A DNA stretch of 53,219 bases from Billgrantia saliphila (GTDB lineage Bacteria > Pseudomonadota > Gammaproteobacteria > Pseudomonadales > Halomonadaceae), in NCBI RefSeq assembly GCF_002930105.1, contig NZ_PJRN01000020.1, positions 1-53,219 of the forward strand, in the 5' to 3' direction. Below the pieces are notes generated by a model. The model did no database searches, was not told where the DNA came from, and was given only the letters and a program-made list of their open reading frames with translations. Every line of letters starts with the position of its first letter. The stretch's first letter is position 1. Below are positions 1-7,730 of the stretch, piece by piece. Made by a program: the position numbers and the translations under genes.

Positions 1-876
1 GCGGTGGGCTTCACCGGCTCCCGCGGCGGCGGCACCGCGCTGATGAAGACCGCCCAGTCGCGTCCGCAGCCGATCCCGGTCTACGCCGAGATGAGCTCGA
101 TCAACCCGGTGTTCCTGCTGCCCGAGGCGCTGCGCGCCCGCGGCGCCCAGATCGCCGAGGGCTTCGTCGCCTCGCTCAACATGGGCGCCGGGCAGTTCTG
201 CACCAACCCGGGCCTGGTCATCGCGGTCAAGGGCCCCGAGCTCGAGGCCTTCGTCGAGGCCGCGGCCGATGCCGTCAAACAGAGCGCCGCCCAGACCATG
301 CTCACCCCGGGCATCCACGGCGCCTACCAGCAGGGCGTGCAGCGTCTGTCACAGAGCGGCAAGGTCAGGGAAGTCGCCCGCGGCCAGGTGGGCGAGTCGG
401 CCCATCCGTGCCAGGCGGGGCTGTTCGTCACTGCGGCCCGGGATTTCCTCGATGACCCCGAGCTGCAGGAGGAAGTGTTCGGTTCCACCTCGCTGGTGAT
501 CGAGTGCCAGGACGAGCAAGAGAGGCGGCGCGTAGCCGGCGAGCTCGAAGGCCAGCTCACCGCCACGCTGCAGATGGACGACGGCGATTTGGACGCGGCG
601 AAAGCCCTGCTGCCGATCCTCGAGCGCAAGGCGGGTCGCATTCTGGCCAACGGCTGGCCGACCGGGGTCGAGGTGTGCCACGCCATGGTGCACGGCGGGC
701 CCTACCCGGCGACCTCCGACAGCCGCACCACCTCGGTAGGCAGCGCGGCGATCTTCCGCTTCCTGCGCCCGGTGTGCTACCAGGCGCTGCCGCAGGGGCT
801 CCTACCCGAGCCGCTCAGGGACGGCAACCCCTGGGGCGTATCGCGCCTGGTCGACGGCAAGCGCGAGACTAATTAG
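1..876 (+). CDS. Aldehyde dehydrogenase, alpha-ketoglutarate-semialdehyde type (5' end missing)
   Basis: This is the C-terminal part of an NAD(P)-dependent aldehyde dehydrogenase; the reading frame is open at the left edge, so the start lies outside the window. The catalytic cysteine sits in [10 protein letters not shown] and the general-base glutamate in [11 protein letters not shown]. The tail, with [19 protein letters not shown] and WGVSRLVDG, is typical of the 2,5-dioxovalerate (ketoglutarate semialdehyde) dehydrogenases of sugar-acid and hydroxyproline breakdown. These oxidise the semialdehyde to 2-oxoglutarate in the cytosol. The substrate is inferred from family resemblance; the partner pathway genes would be upstream and cannot be seen. 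A strong hairpin follows the stop codon. Confidence 0.85.
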   Translation, partial: AVGFTGSRGGGTALMKTAQSRPQPIPVYAEMSSINPVFLLPEALRARGAQIAEGFVASLNMGAGQFCTNPGLVIAVKGPELEAFVEAAADAVKQSAAQTMLTPGIHGAYQQGVQRLSQSGKVREVARGQVGESAHPCQAGLFVTAARDFLDDPELQEEVFGSTSLVIECQDEQERRRVAGELEGQLTATLQMDDGDLDAAKALLPILERKAGRILANGWPTGVEVCHAMVHGGPYPATSDSRTTSVGSAAIFRFLRPVCYQALPQGLLPEPLRDGNPWGVSRLVDGKRETN

Positions 877-910
877 CAGCCTTAGTAACGAAAGCTACAG
901 CCTACTGATA

Positions 911-940
911 CCAAAAGACGGCCCTTGAGCCGTCTTTTGG
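911..940. terminator. Bidirectional intrinsic terminator
   Basis: A perfect 12-bp stem (911-922 with 929-940) has a 6-nt loop, and its arms end in AAAA and TTTT so that it can work on both strands. It lies between two convergent genes, the dehydrogenase and the lipoprotein, as expected for a shared terminator. Confidence 0.85.
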
Positions 941-964
941 TCATGCTGGTAGCGAGACAAACGC

Positions 965-1417
965 TTATGTGCCGTTCTGCAAGGACAGGCCAAGACGCTC
1001 CTGGTCGTTGATGCCGGCCATGCGGATCAGTGCCAGGGCCTCGTCGAGACTTTCTACCTCCTCAACCCGTACCAGCTCGCTGTCGAGACTAACCGACTTG
1101 CCGGTCTTGTCGAAAAGCAGCTGCTCCAGGGTGGCAATGTCCATGCCTTCCTCGAGCTGCAGGGTATCGACGCCGGCGCTGTCCTGGGTGCCGGGCAGAT
1201 AGATGGTGCCGTTGGAGAAGTCCACGGCGTAGGCGATCACGCCCGGGACAATGAAGAACAGCAGGCCCACACCGTTGGCAATGGCCACTACCGGATCGAT
1301 GCGGCCATTGATCTGGCCCTTGCGTTCCGGGTGGAAGACGGTACCGCAGCCCACCAGGGCAACCAGGAAAACACCAAGTACCAGACCGCTCAGGGCACGA
1401 CGTAGTCGGATCCTCAT
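965..1417 (-). CDS. Small predicted lipoprotein, function unknown
   Basis: A 150-residue protein with an arginine-rich N-terminus and a hydrophobic signal ending in a lipobox, LVGC, with the lipidated cysteine at residue 24. A second hydrophobic stretch (about residues 45-65, VGLLFFIVPGVIAYAVD) is followed by NGTIYLP. That pattern resembles small YceK/YidQ-like lipoproteins, but I cannot name the family with confidence. The C-terminal 80 residues are acidic and probably helical. It should sit in the inner or outer membrane facing the periplasm. It converges on the dehydrogenase and diverges from the acetyltransferase, so it appears to be transcribed alone. Confidence 0.75.
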   Translation of the reverse strand: MRIRLRRALSGLVLGVFLVALVGCGTVFHPERKGQINGRIDPVVAIANGVGLLFFIVPGVIAYAVDFSNGTIYLPGTQDSAGVDTLQLEEGMDIATLEQLLFDKTGKSVSLDSELVRVEEVESLDEALALIRMAGINDQERLGLSLQNGT

Positions 1418-1551
1418 GGACGGAATGCTCCGAAAGGAAAAGAGTTACCGGCATCGCGACGTTGCCGTCCGCGATACCGCCATGGAGAATTGGCGGCAGA
1501 TTACCATAGCGTCGACTCATACGAACGTTTACATCTCTCACGGAGGAAACC

Positions 1552-2163
1552 ATGAGCAAGGCATCAGCCATGAGCGAGACTGCTCTACATACCTGCCGAG
1601 GTCGCGCCATCGAACCGCGGCTGGAGGAGCTGGCCCGTCTACGCATCACCGTTTTCCGTGATTTCCCCTACCTCTACGACGGCGACTTCGAGTACGAGGC
1701 CAACTATCTGCGCCGCTATGCGGAGTGCCCCGAGAGCCTGTTCGTGCTGGCTGAGGATGGCGACTCCCTGGTGGGTGCGGCCACCGGCATGCCGCTGGCC
1801 GAGGATGTGGAGGAGTTCCGAGCTCCCTTCGAACAGGCCGGCTTCGATATCGGCAGCGTGTTCTACTATGGCGAATCGGTGCTGCTGCCGAGCTATCGCG
1901 GCCGCGGCATCGGCAAGGCGTTTCTCGCCGAGCGGGAACGCCACGCGGCCAGCTGCGGCTTTAGTACCGTGGCCTTCTGCGCCGTGGAGCGCCCCGACGA
2001 CCATCCGCTGAAGCCGGAGGGCTACATACCGCTGCACGGCTTCTGGCGTTCCCAGGGCTACGAGCGTCACCCCGCGCTTGCCACCACCTTCCACTGGAAG
2101 GACATCGGCGAGCCCGAGGAGACCGACAAGCCGATGGTGTTCTGGTTGAAGTCCCTTAAGTAA
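1552..2163 (+). CDS. GNAT-family N-acetyltransferase
   Basis: A 203-residue protein with the acetyl-CoA-binding signature RGRGIGKAFL (about residues 123-132) and the preceding beta-strand GESVLLPSY, the core of the GNAT fold. GNAT enzymes move an acetyl group from acetyl-CoA to an amine; the substrate cannot be told from sequence. The N-terminal RLRITVFRDFPYLYDGD is shared with a widespread group of uncharacterised acetyltransferases. The start at 1552 has a good ribosome-binding site, GGAGG at 1542-1546. An in-frame ATG nine codons further on is possible but lacks its own site. The gene is monocistronic, with a short terminator before proS. Confidence 0.85.
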   Translation: MSKASAMSETALHTCRGRAIEPRLEELARLRITVFRDFPYLYDGDFEYEANYLRRYAECPESLFVLAEDGDSLVGAATGMPLAEDVEEFRAPFEQAGFDIGSVFYYGESVLLPSYRGRGIGKAFLAERERHAASCGFSTVAFCAVERPDDHPLKPEGYIPLHGFWRSQGYERHPALATTFHWKDIGEPEETDKPMVFWLKSLK

Positions 2164-2192
2164 CACTGCAGAAACCAGCCAAGCCACGGACG

Positions 2193-2217
2193 GGGGCGCC
2201 GGGGACACGCCCCTTTT
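2193..2217 (+). terminator. Rho-independent terminator after the acetyltransferase
   Basis: A GGGGCG/CGCCCC stem (2193-2198 with 2208-2213) with a 9-nt loop is followed by TTTT. It closes the acetyltransferase transcript. The T run also forms the start of the proS -35 element, so the two signals overlap. Confidence 0.6.
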
Positions 2218-2244
2218 GCCGCCGTTCACGGTTGGCCGTACAAT
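2216..2244 (+). promoter_or_regulatory. Sigma-70 promoter of proS
   Basis: A TTGCCG -35 element (2216-2221) and a TACAAT -10 element (2239-2244) are separated by exactly 17 bp. The predicted start near 2251 gives a leader of about 50 nt before the proS ATG. Confidence 0.7.
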
Positions 2245-2301
2245 GCCCCAAACGCCGCCCGCCGCGGCACGCCTATCACGTAGGAAGGAATCGCCGGACC
2301 C

Positions 2302-4023
2302 ATGCGCGCCACCCAACTGTTGATCGCCACCCTCAAGGAAACCCCCGCCGACGCCGAGATCGTCAGCCACCAGCTGATGCTGCGCGCCGGCATGATCCGC
2401 CGCCTCACCTCCGGCCTGTACACCTGGCTGCCGGTCGGCCTGCGCACCCTGCGCAAGGTGGAACGTATCGTGCGCGAAGAGATGGATCGCGCCGGGGCCC
2501 AGGAGGTACTGATGCCGGCGGTGCAGCCCGCCGAGCTGTGGCAGGAGTCCGGCCGCTGGGTACAGTACGGCCCGGAGCTACTGCGCCTGAAAGATCGACA
2601 CGAGCGCGACTATTGCGTCGGCCCTACCCACGAAGAGGTGATCACCGACCTGATGCGCCGCGAGCTCTCCAGCTACAAGCAGTTGCCGGCAAATTTCTAC
2701 CAGATCCAGACCAAGTTTCGCGACGAGATCCGCCCGCGCTTCGGCGTGATGCGCTCGCGCGAGTTCATCATGAAGGATGCTTACTCCTTCCACCTCGACC
2801 AGGCTTCCCTGCAGGAGACCTACCAGGCGATGTACGACGCCTATACGCGAATCTTCACGCGCTTGGGCCTCGAATTTCGTCCCGTGCTGGCGGACACCGG
2901 TGCCATTGGCGGCACTGACTCACACGAGTTTCACGTATTGGCCGACTCCGGCGAGGATGCCATCGTCTTCTCCACCGAGTCCGACTACGCCGCCAACATC
3001 GAGAAGGCCGAAGCACTGCCGGCACCGCCGGGAGGCCACCGTGAACGCGCCGCTCCCAGCGAAGAACTGCGCCTGGTCGATACGCCCGACGCGCGCACCA
3101 TCGCCGCCCTGGTGGAGCAGCATGACCTGCCCATCGAGAAGACCATCAAGACGCTGATGGTCCGCGCCGCTGAGGGCGGCCTGATCGCCCTGCTGGTGCG
3201 CGGCGATCATGAGCTCAACGAAATCAAGGCCGAGAACTTGCCCGAGGTGGCCGAGCCGCTAACCATGGCCACGGAAGAGGAAATCCGCGCCGCGGTGGGC
3301 GCCGGCCCCGGCTCGCTGGGCCCGGTGAATCTCGACATGCCTATCATCGTCGACCGCAGCGTGGCGCTGATGAGCGACTTCGGCGCCGGCGCCAACATCG
3401 ACGGCAAGCACTACTTCGGCATCAACTGGGAGCGCGACGTGGCGCTGCCCAAGGTGGCCGACATCCGCAACGTGGTCGAAGGCGACCCCTCCCCGGACGG
3501 CAAGGGCACGCTGGCGATCAAGCGCGGCATCGAGGTCGGCCATGTGTTCCAACTGGGCAAAAAGTACTCCGAGGCAATGAACGCCACGGTGCTCGACGAC
3601 AACGGCAAGGCGGCACATCCTTGGATGGGCTGCTACGGCATTGGCGTGACCCGTGTGGTAGCCGCCGCCATCGAGCAGAACCACGACGCGGCCGGCATCA
3701 TCTGGCCCAACGCCATCGCTCCCTTCCAGGTCGCTCTGGTCCCCATGAATGCCCACAAGTCGCAGCGTGTGAGAGAGGAGTCCGAGCGGCTCTACCAGGC
3801 GCTGACCGCGGCGGGCATCGACGTGCTGTTGGACGATCGGGATCTGCGCCCCGGGGTGAAGTTCGCCGATCAGGAATTGATCGGCATTCCCCATCGCCTA
3901 GTGGTCGGCGACCGCGGGCTGGACAACGGCGAACTGGAGTACAAGGGGCGGCGTGACAGTGAAGCGACCATGGTACCTGCCGAAAGCATCGTCGAGTTCC
4001 TGCGCGAGCGGATCGAGGCGTGA
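2302..4023 (+). CDS. proS: Prolyl-tRNA synthetase
   Basis: A 573-residue class II aminoacyl-tRNA synthetase that charges tRNA-Pro in the cytosol; the E. coli enzyme is 572 residues. Visible signatures are motif 1 around [18 protein letters not shown], motif 2 in [20 protein letters not shown], and motif 3 with [14 protein letters not shown]. Between motifs 2 and 3 (about residues 225-400) lies the inserted editing domain typical of bacterial-type ProS, which hydrolyses Ala-tRNA-Pro. The C-terminal anticodon-binding domain begins near [11 protein letters not shown]. The ATG follows an AGGAAGG site at a rather long distance of about 13 nt. Its 3' end overlaps the predicted start of the next gene. 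Confidence 0.97.
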   Translation: MRATQLLIATLKETPADAEIVSHQLMLRAGMIRRLTSGLYTWLPVGLRTLRKVERIVREEMDRAGAQEVLMPAVQPAELWQESGRWVQYGPELLRLKDRHERDYCVGPTHEEVITDLMRRELSSYKQLPANFYQIQTKFRDEIRPRFGVMRSREFIMKDAYSFHLDQASLQETYQAMYDAYTRIFTRLGLEFRPVLADTGAIGGTDSHEFHVLADSGEDAIVFSTESDYAANIEKAEALPAPPGGHRERAAPSEELRLVDTPDARTIAALVEQHDLPIEKTIKTLMVRAAEGGLIALLVRGDHELNEIKAENLPEVAEPLTMATEEEIRAAVGAGPGSLGPVNLDMPIIVDRSVALMSDFGAGANIDGKHYFGINWERDVALPKVADIRNVVEGDPSPDGKGTLAIKRGIEVGHVFQLGKKYSEAMNATVLDDNGKAAHPWMGCYGIGVTRVVAAAIEQNHDAAGIIWPNAIAPFQVALVPMNAHKSQRVREESERLYQALTAAGIDVLLDDRDLRPGVKFADQELIGIPHRLVVGDRGLDNGELEYKGRRDSEATMVPAESIVEFLRERIEA

Positions 4024-4690
4024 TCGTCGACTGGCCGCGCTGCTGGTGGGCGCGGCCAGCCTACTCGCCCTACCCTCGGTAGGCGCCGATCCCGTGAACG
4101 GAGCATCCGACGCCCAGGAACCTCACTTCCTCGGTGTCCTGCCCGCCGGTTTCCAGCCGCCCTCTTCCCGACGGGTTCAGGTCGAACCCGACATACCGCC
4201 TACTCTGCGCCAGACGCTGGACTCCCAGCTAAGCCATCCGCTGTCGCCGGAGGCGATCTGGGCCGCCCGCCAATGGGTGAGCGCAATGGAGCCCCGCCTG
4301 ACGCGCTTCGTGAACGATGATGTACTGCGCGGCGAGCTGCTTCAACGCATCTACCACGAGGCGCGACTAGCCGGATTGGCACCGGAAGTCGTGTTGGCGG
4401 TGATCCAGGTGGAGAGCGCCTTTCGCGCCGACGCCGTCTCCTCGGCCGGCGCGGTGGGTCTGATGCAGATCATGCCATTCTGGATTCGCGAACTGGGCCG
4501 CAGCGCCGACGACCTGATGGACCCCTGGCTCAACCTGCGCTACGGCTGCACCATACTGGCTCATTACCTGGCCGTTGAGCGCGGCGACCTTACCCGTGCC
4601 CTGGCACGCTACAACGGCAGCCTGGGCGAGACCTGGTACCCCGAACGGGTGATGCGCGCCCTGACGGAACAGTGGTGGGTCGATCGGTAA
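3953..4690 (+). CDS. Lytic transglycosylase (SLT domain), exported
   Basis: A 245-residue protein (as called) with a Slt-type transglycosylase domain in its C-terminal half. The catalytic glutamate lies in QVESAF (residue 154), followed by the substrate-site motif GLMQIMP and the ARYNGS motif. Such enzymes cut the glycan strand of peptidoglycan in the periplasm, leaving 1,6-anhydro ends. The hydrophobic segment [20 protein letters not shown] is a signal peptide. The start is uncertain: the only conventional codons upstream of it are GTG at 3953 or 3959, inside proS, which give a long n-region. A CTG at 4031 would give a shorter one. The overlap implies co-transcription with proS. Confidence 0.8.
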   Translation: MTVKRPWYLPKASSSSCASGSRRDRRLAALLVGAASLLALPSVGADPVNGASDAQEPHFLGVLPAGFQPPSSRRVQVEPDIPPTLRQTLDSQLSHPLSPEAIWAARQWVSAMEPRLTRFVNDDVLRGELLQRIYHEARLAGLAPEVVLAVIQVESAFRADAVSSAGAVGLMQIMPFWIRELGRSADDLMDPWLNLRYGCTILAHYLAVERGDLTRALARYNGSLGETWYPERVMRALTEQWWVDR

Positions 4691-4727
4691 GGTCGCAGCC
4701 CTTCGAGGCGCAATCGAGCCTGGACGG

Positions 4728-4758
4728 AAAATAAAAATGCCGGCCCAATTGGGCCGGC
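4728..4758 (-). terminator. Intrinsic terminator of the 38-residue gene
   Basis: A perfect 8-bp GC stem (4739-4746 with 4751-4758) with an AATT loop. Read on the minus strand it is followed by a T-rich tract (A run at 4728-4737 on the plus strand), so it ends leftward transcription from the small gene upstream. It may also block read-through from the transglycosylase. Confidence 0.8.
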
Positions 4759-4808
4759 TACTGGGGGGAAAATCCCCCCTCCCCTGACGACTTGCTGAAC
4801 AGGTAGGC

Positions 4809-4925
4809 TCAGTGCTTGCGCTTGCGACGATGGTCGCGAATCACGAAGCCGACCCAACCTGCCATGAAAGCGACCATCATCGCGACGGTTACCAACCCGA
4901 AGATTACGGCATCATCCCAGTACAT
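4809..4925 (-). CDS. 38-residue single-span membrane protein, candidate CcoM-like cbb3 oxidase subunit
   Basis: A tiny gene missed by length filters. The ATG (4923-4925) has a clear GGGGAG ribosome-binding site 7 nt upstream and the gene ends at a TGA followed by an intrinsic terminator. The product starts MYWDDAVIFGLVTVAMM, has one membrane helix (about residues 7-29), and ends in a basic tail, RRKRKH, so the C-terminus should face the cytoplasm. Size, charge pattern and the DxxVIxGxVTVxxMVAFxAG core recall CcoM, the accessory subunit of the cbb3 cytochrome oxidase of Pseudomonas stutzeri; that comparison is from memory and needs alignment. An Anr/FNR-like site at the class II position upstream supports a role in low-oxygen respiration. 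Confidence 0.75.
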   Translation of the reverse strand: MYWDDAVIFGLVTVAMMVAFMAGWVGFVIRDHRRKRKH

Positions 4926-4952
4926 GTGGCTGCTCCCCGTCACTTGATGTGA

Positions 4953-5001
4953 TGGGTTCACTCTAGCGTGGTCGTGCGGGGGGAAAGATGACCTGAATCA
5001 A
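4953..5001 (-). promoter_or_regulatory. Anr/FNR-like class II promoter of the 38-residue gene
   Basis: On the minus strand TTGAT-TCAG-GTCAT (5001 to 4988) matches the Anr/FNR consensus TTGAT-N4-(A/G)TCAA at nine of ten positions. The best -10 element is TAGAGT (4965 to 4960), which puts the start near 4953. The site centre, 4994.5, is then exactly at -41.5, the standard place for class II FNR/Anr activation. No good -35 hexamer is present, as expected for an activated promoter. The geometry is seen in the sequence; activation by Anr is inferred. Confidence 0.6.
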
Positions 5002-5050
5002 ATTTCGCTCCGGCAGCGAAACTAGGCGCGCAGGGATTTGATTCAGGTCA
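4989..5050. repeat. Perfect 15-bp inverted repeat enclosing a 7-bp hairpin
   Basis: The outer arms 4989-5003 and 5036-5050 are exact reverse complements, ATTTGATTCAGGTCA reading into the right arm, with 32 bp between them. Inside lies a second perfect stem, TTTCGCT/AGCGAAA (5003-5009 with 5015-5021). Each outer arm carries an Anr/FNR-like half-site pair, so the element may bind two dimers. It could instead be a 3' hairpin of the leftward isomerase transcript, though no good T tract follows on that strand. Confidence 0.75.
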
Positions 5051-5079
5051 GTTTTTCGAGGAATGGAGCCGAACCGAGC

Positions 5080-5586
5080 TTATGGAACCTTGCGGTCCTC
5101 CACTTGGAAAGGCTCGACGTCGACGGGTAGGGGATGGCCCTTGGCCAGTTCGGCGCGGCCGGCCTCGCGCACGTCGAGTATCTCCACGTCGTAATGCAGC
5201 GACATCCCGGCCAGCGGATGGTTGGTGTCGATCCGAACCGAGTCACCGTTCACCTCAAGCACGGTGACGATCTGCGGCCCGTCGTCGCCCGGGGTCTGGA
5301 AGCGCATGCCGGGAACCAGCTCCACTTGCGGAAAGGCGCTGCGACTCACCTCCTGAACGAGCGCCTCATCGCGAACGCCATAGGCCTCGTCAGGGGCGAG
5401 CGTGATGCCCAGGGTTTCCTGCGTCACGCGCTCCGCCAGGGCAGCTTCCAATTCCGGCAATATATTGTTGTGACCGTGCAGGTACTCCAATGGCTGAGCA
5501 CGCGCCCGGGAGTCATCAAGCACCTTGCCGCGCTCATCGCTGAGGACATAGTGCAGGGTCACGACCCGCTGCGGGGCGATCTTCAT
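5080..5586 (-). CDS. FKBP-type peptidyl-prolyl isomerase, SlyD-like
   Basis: A 168-residue cytosolic prolyl isomerase of the SlyD branch. The FKBP core begins at VVTLHYVLSDERGKVLDD, with GHNNILPELEAAL replacing the usual GxxxLIPGLE. It continues through an inserted-flap chaperone domain (about residues 70-125) and returns to the FKBP core at NHPLAGMSLHYDVEIL. The histidine- and cysteine-rich metal-binding tail of E. coli SlyD is absent, so a nickel-delivery role is unlikely. The start has an AGGAG site 7 nt upstream. It lies 47 bp downstream of rfaH on the same strand and may be co-transcribed with it. Confidence 0.9.
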   Translation of the reverse strand: MKIAPQRVVTLHYVLSDERGKVLDDSRARAQPLEYLHGHNNILPELEAALAERVTQETLGITLAPDEAYGVRDEALVQEVSRSAFPQVELVPGMRFQTPGDDGPQIVTVLEVNGDSVRIDTNHPLAGMSLHYDVEILDVREAGRAELAKGHPLPVDVEPFQVEDRKVP

Positions 5587-5633
5587 ATAGGTCTCCTTGG
5601 TTGCGATCGGCTCAGGTACATCGCGAACAGCGT

Positions 5634-6173
5634 TCAGCGCTCGGGGCGCAGATGCTGCACGGGCATCTCCAGGTGCTGCTGACGATTGAGCAGATTGAGC
5701 AGAACGATGGCGCGCTCCTCGCCCTTGTGGCTGGCGAACACGGCTTGCAGATCCTTGAACGGACCTTCCGTGATCTCCACCTTCTCACCGGCGCGGAAGT
5801 AGACGTTGACGGAGCTTTCCCGATCTTCGGTGCCCTGCTCGCGCAGTGTCTCGATCAGCGCGTCGTCGACCGGCAGCGGCCGATTGCCGAAGGTGACGAT
5901 ACGCAGCACACCGCGAGTCGAGCGTATCGGTCGCCAGTTGCTGGCGACCCGATCCAGGCGGATGAACAGATAGTGGGGAAACAGCGGCTCGCTTACCCAT
6001 ACCAGCTTGCCACCACGCTTCTTCTGCACGTCGAGAATGGGATGGAAGAGCTCGTAACCCTGATTGCCGAGATGCTCGGCGGCACGAAAGGATTCGCCAC
6101 CTTTGCATTGGATGACGTACCAGCGTGGCACGCTCTCGTCATCATCGATCGGCTGGGTTTCGCGTTCATTCAT
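5634..6173 (-). CDS. rfaH: Transcription antiterminator RfaH
   Basis: A 179-residue NusG paralogue. The NGN domain (about residues 15-115) starts with RWYVIQCKGGESFRAAEHL and contains FPHYLFIRLD. The C-terminal KOW region has FRAGEKVEITEGPFKDLQAVF. RfaH differs from NusG by binding RNA polymerase paused at ops sites in long operons for LPS, capsule and RTX toxins, suppressing Rho termination and recruiting ribosomes. The short linker and the C-terminal LLNRQQHLEMP favour RfaH over NusG. The start gives an N-terminus rich in acidic residues that is probably disordered. It diverges from the permease gene. Confidence 0.9.
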   Translation of the reverse strand: MNERETQPIDDDESVPRWYVIQCKGGESFRAAEHLGNQGYELFHPILDVQKKRGGKLVWVSEPLFPHYLFIRLDRVASNWRPIRSTRGVLRIVTFGNRPLPVDDALIETLREQGTEDRESSVNVYFRAGEKVEITEGPFKDLQAVFASHKGEERAIVLLNLLNRQQHLEMPVQHLRPER

Positions 6174-6347
6174 GAAGGGCTCCTGATCGGACTATCCTGC
6201 TGGCATCCCTGACGGTGCTTTGCCACAATCGGCCGGCCGGTCCCTGCCCCGACTGGCTGTCGCCCCGCCCAGCGGTGGCCATTCTATCATCGTTACCGGG
6301 CATCGGGCCGCCCTCTGGCCACCGATCTTCAAGGAGTTGTGCGACGC

Positions 6348-7715
6348 ATGTCCATCCCCTCCGCTCAGCGCAGTTGGCGTGCCGCCCTGGCCGTCTACCT
6401 GCGAGCGCCCGTAATTACCATGCTGTTCCTGGGATTCTCGGCCGGGCTGCCGTTCCTGCTGGTATTTTCGACGCTGTCCGCCTGGCTGCGCAGCGCGGGC
6501 GTCGAGGTCGCCGCCATCGGCTTCTTCGCGTGGATCGGCATGCTCTATTCGATCAAATTCTTCTGGGCACCGGTGGTGGATCGCCTGGCCCTTCCCGTGC
6601 TGACCCGCACGTTCGGCCAACGACGCGGCTGGATGTTGCTGGCCCAGGCCATGATTGCCGGTGGCCTGGTCGGTCTGGCGAGCCTTGAGCCGCAGCAGAA
6701 CCTGCCCTTGGTAGCCGCCTTCGCGCTGCTGGTGGCGTTCGGCTCGGCCACCCAGGATATCGCCATCGACGCTTTCCGCATCGAATCGGCACCCGACGAC
6801 ATTCAGGCGGCCATGGCTTCCACGTACATCATCGGCTACCGCGGCGGACTGCTGGCCGCCGGTGCCGGCGCGCTCTACGTCGCCTCGTGGCTATCGTGGC
6901 AAGCCGCCTACCTGAGCATGGCGCTGCTGGTCGGCATCGGAGCGATCACGGTACTGCTGCGCCCCGAGCCCGAGCGCCTGTCGCTCACCATCCAGTTGAT
7001 TCACGAACCACGCGTGCGTGCCTTCATCCGTGCCAGCCGCGGCAAGCCGCGCCTGCTGCGCCGCCTGGGGGCCTGGCTCATCGGCGCAGTGGTCTGCCCC
7101 TTCACCGACTTCGTCTCGCGCCACCGACTCAAGGCGCTGTGGCTGCTGGTATTCGTGGCGGTCTTTCGCATCAGCGACCTGGCCATGGCTTCGATGGCCA
7201 ACCCGCTCTATATCGACCTGGGCTTTTCGCTCTCCACGATCGCCAGCGTGACCAACATCTTCGGCATCGCTATGAGCATCGGCGGCGGCATACTCGGCGG
7301 CCTGCTGGTGGCACGCTACGGTATCGGTCCGATCCTGGTGCTCGGCGCGGCGGCGGCCACCCTCACCAACCTGCTGTTCGCCGCGCTGGCCCTTGCCGGC
7401 CAGAGCCTGCCGATGCTGGTGCTGGCCATCGTCGGCGACAATTTGGCCAATGGCCTCGCCAGCGCAGTCTTCATCGCCTTCATTTCCAGCCTGACCTCAC
7501 GGGCCTACACCGCCACCCAGTACGCCCTGTTCTCGTCGCTGATGACCCTGCCGGGCAAGTTCCTGAGCGGCTTCGGCGGGCTGGTAGTGGCGACGCAGGG
7601 GTACGCCACCTTCTTCGTCATCGCCACGGCACTCGGGTTGCCCGCCATCTTCCTGGCCATCTGGATCAGCCGCGATCGCGAGCTGGTGCCCCGGCCCACG
7701 CCGCGTACCGCCTGA
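6348..7715 (+). CDS. ampG: AmpG-type MFS permease (muropeptide transporter)
   Basis: A 455-residue inner-membrane transporter with about 12 to 14 hydrophobic helices. It carries the AmpG hallmarks LGFSAGLPFLLV in helix 1, KFFWAPVVDRL in the first cytoplasmic loop, ATQDIAIDAFRIE in helix 4, and YTATQYALFSSL near the end. AmpG imports anhydro-muropeptides (GlcNAc-anhMurNAc peptides) released by lytic transglycosylases such as the one at 3953-4690, for cell-wall recycling and beta-lactamase signalling. ATG 6348 is preferred because AAGGAG (6331-6336) is 11 nt upstream. A GTG three codons earlier would sit only 2 nt from that site. Confidence 0.9.
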   Translation: MSIPSAQRSWRAALAVYLRAPVITMLFLGFSAGLPFLLVFSTLSAWLRSAGVEVAAIGFFAWIGMLYSIKFFWAPVVDRLALPVLTRTFGQRRGWMLLAQAMIAGGLVGLASLEPQQNLPLVAAFALLVAFGSATQDIAIDAFRIESAPDDIQAAMASTYIIGYRGGLLAAGAGALYVASWLSWQAAYLSMALLVGIGAITVLLRPEPERLSLTIQLIHEPRVRAFIRASRGKPRLLRRLGAWLIGAVVCPFTDFVSRHRLKALWLLVFVAVFRISDLAMASMANPLYIDLGFSLSTIASVTNIFGIAMSIGGGILGGLLVARYGIGPILVLGAAAATLTNLLFAALALAGQSLPMLVLAIVGDNLANGLASAVFIAFISSLTSRAYTATQYALFSSLMTLPGKFLSGFGGLVVATQGYATFFVIATALGLPAIFLAIWISRDRELVPRPTPRTA

Positions 7716-7730
7716 GCGGACGGGATAACG

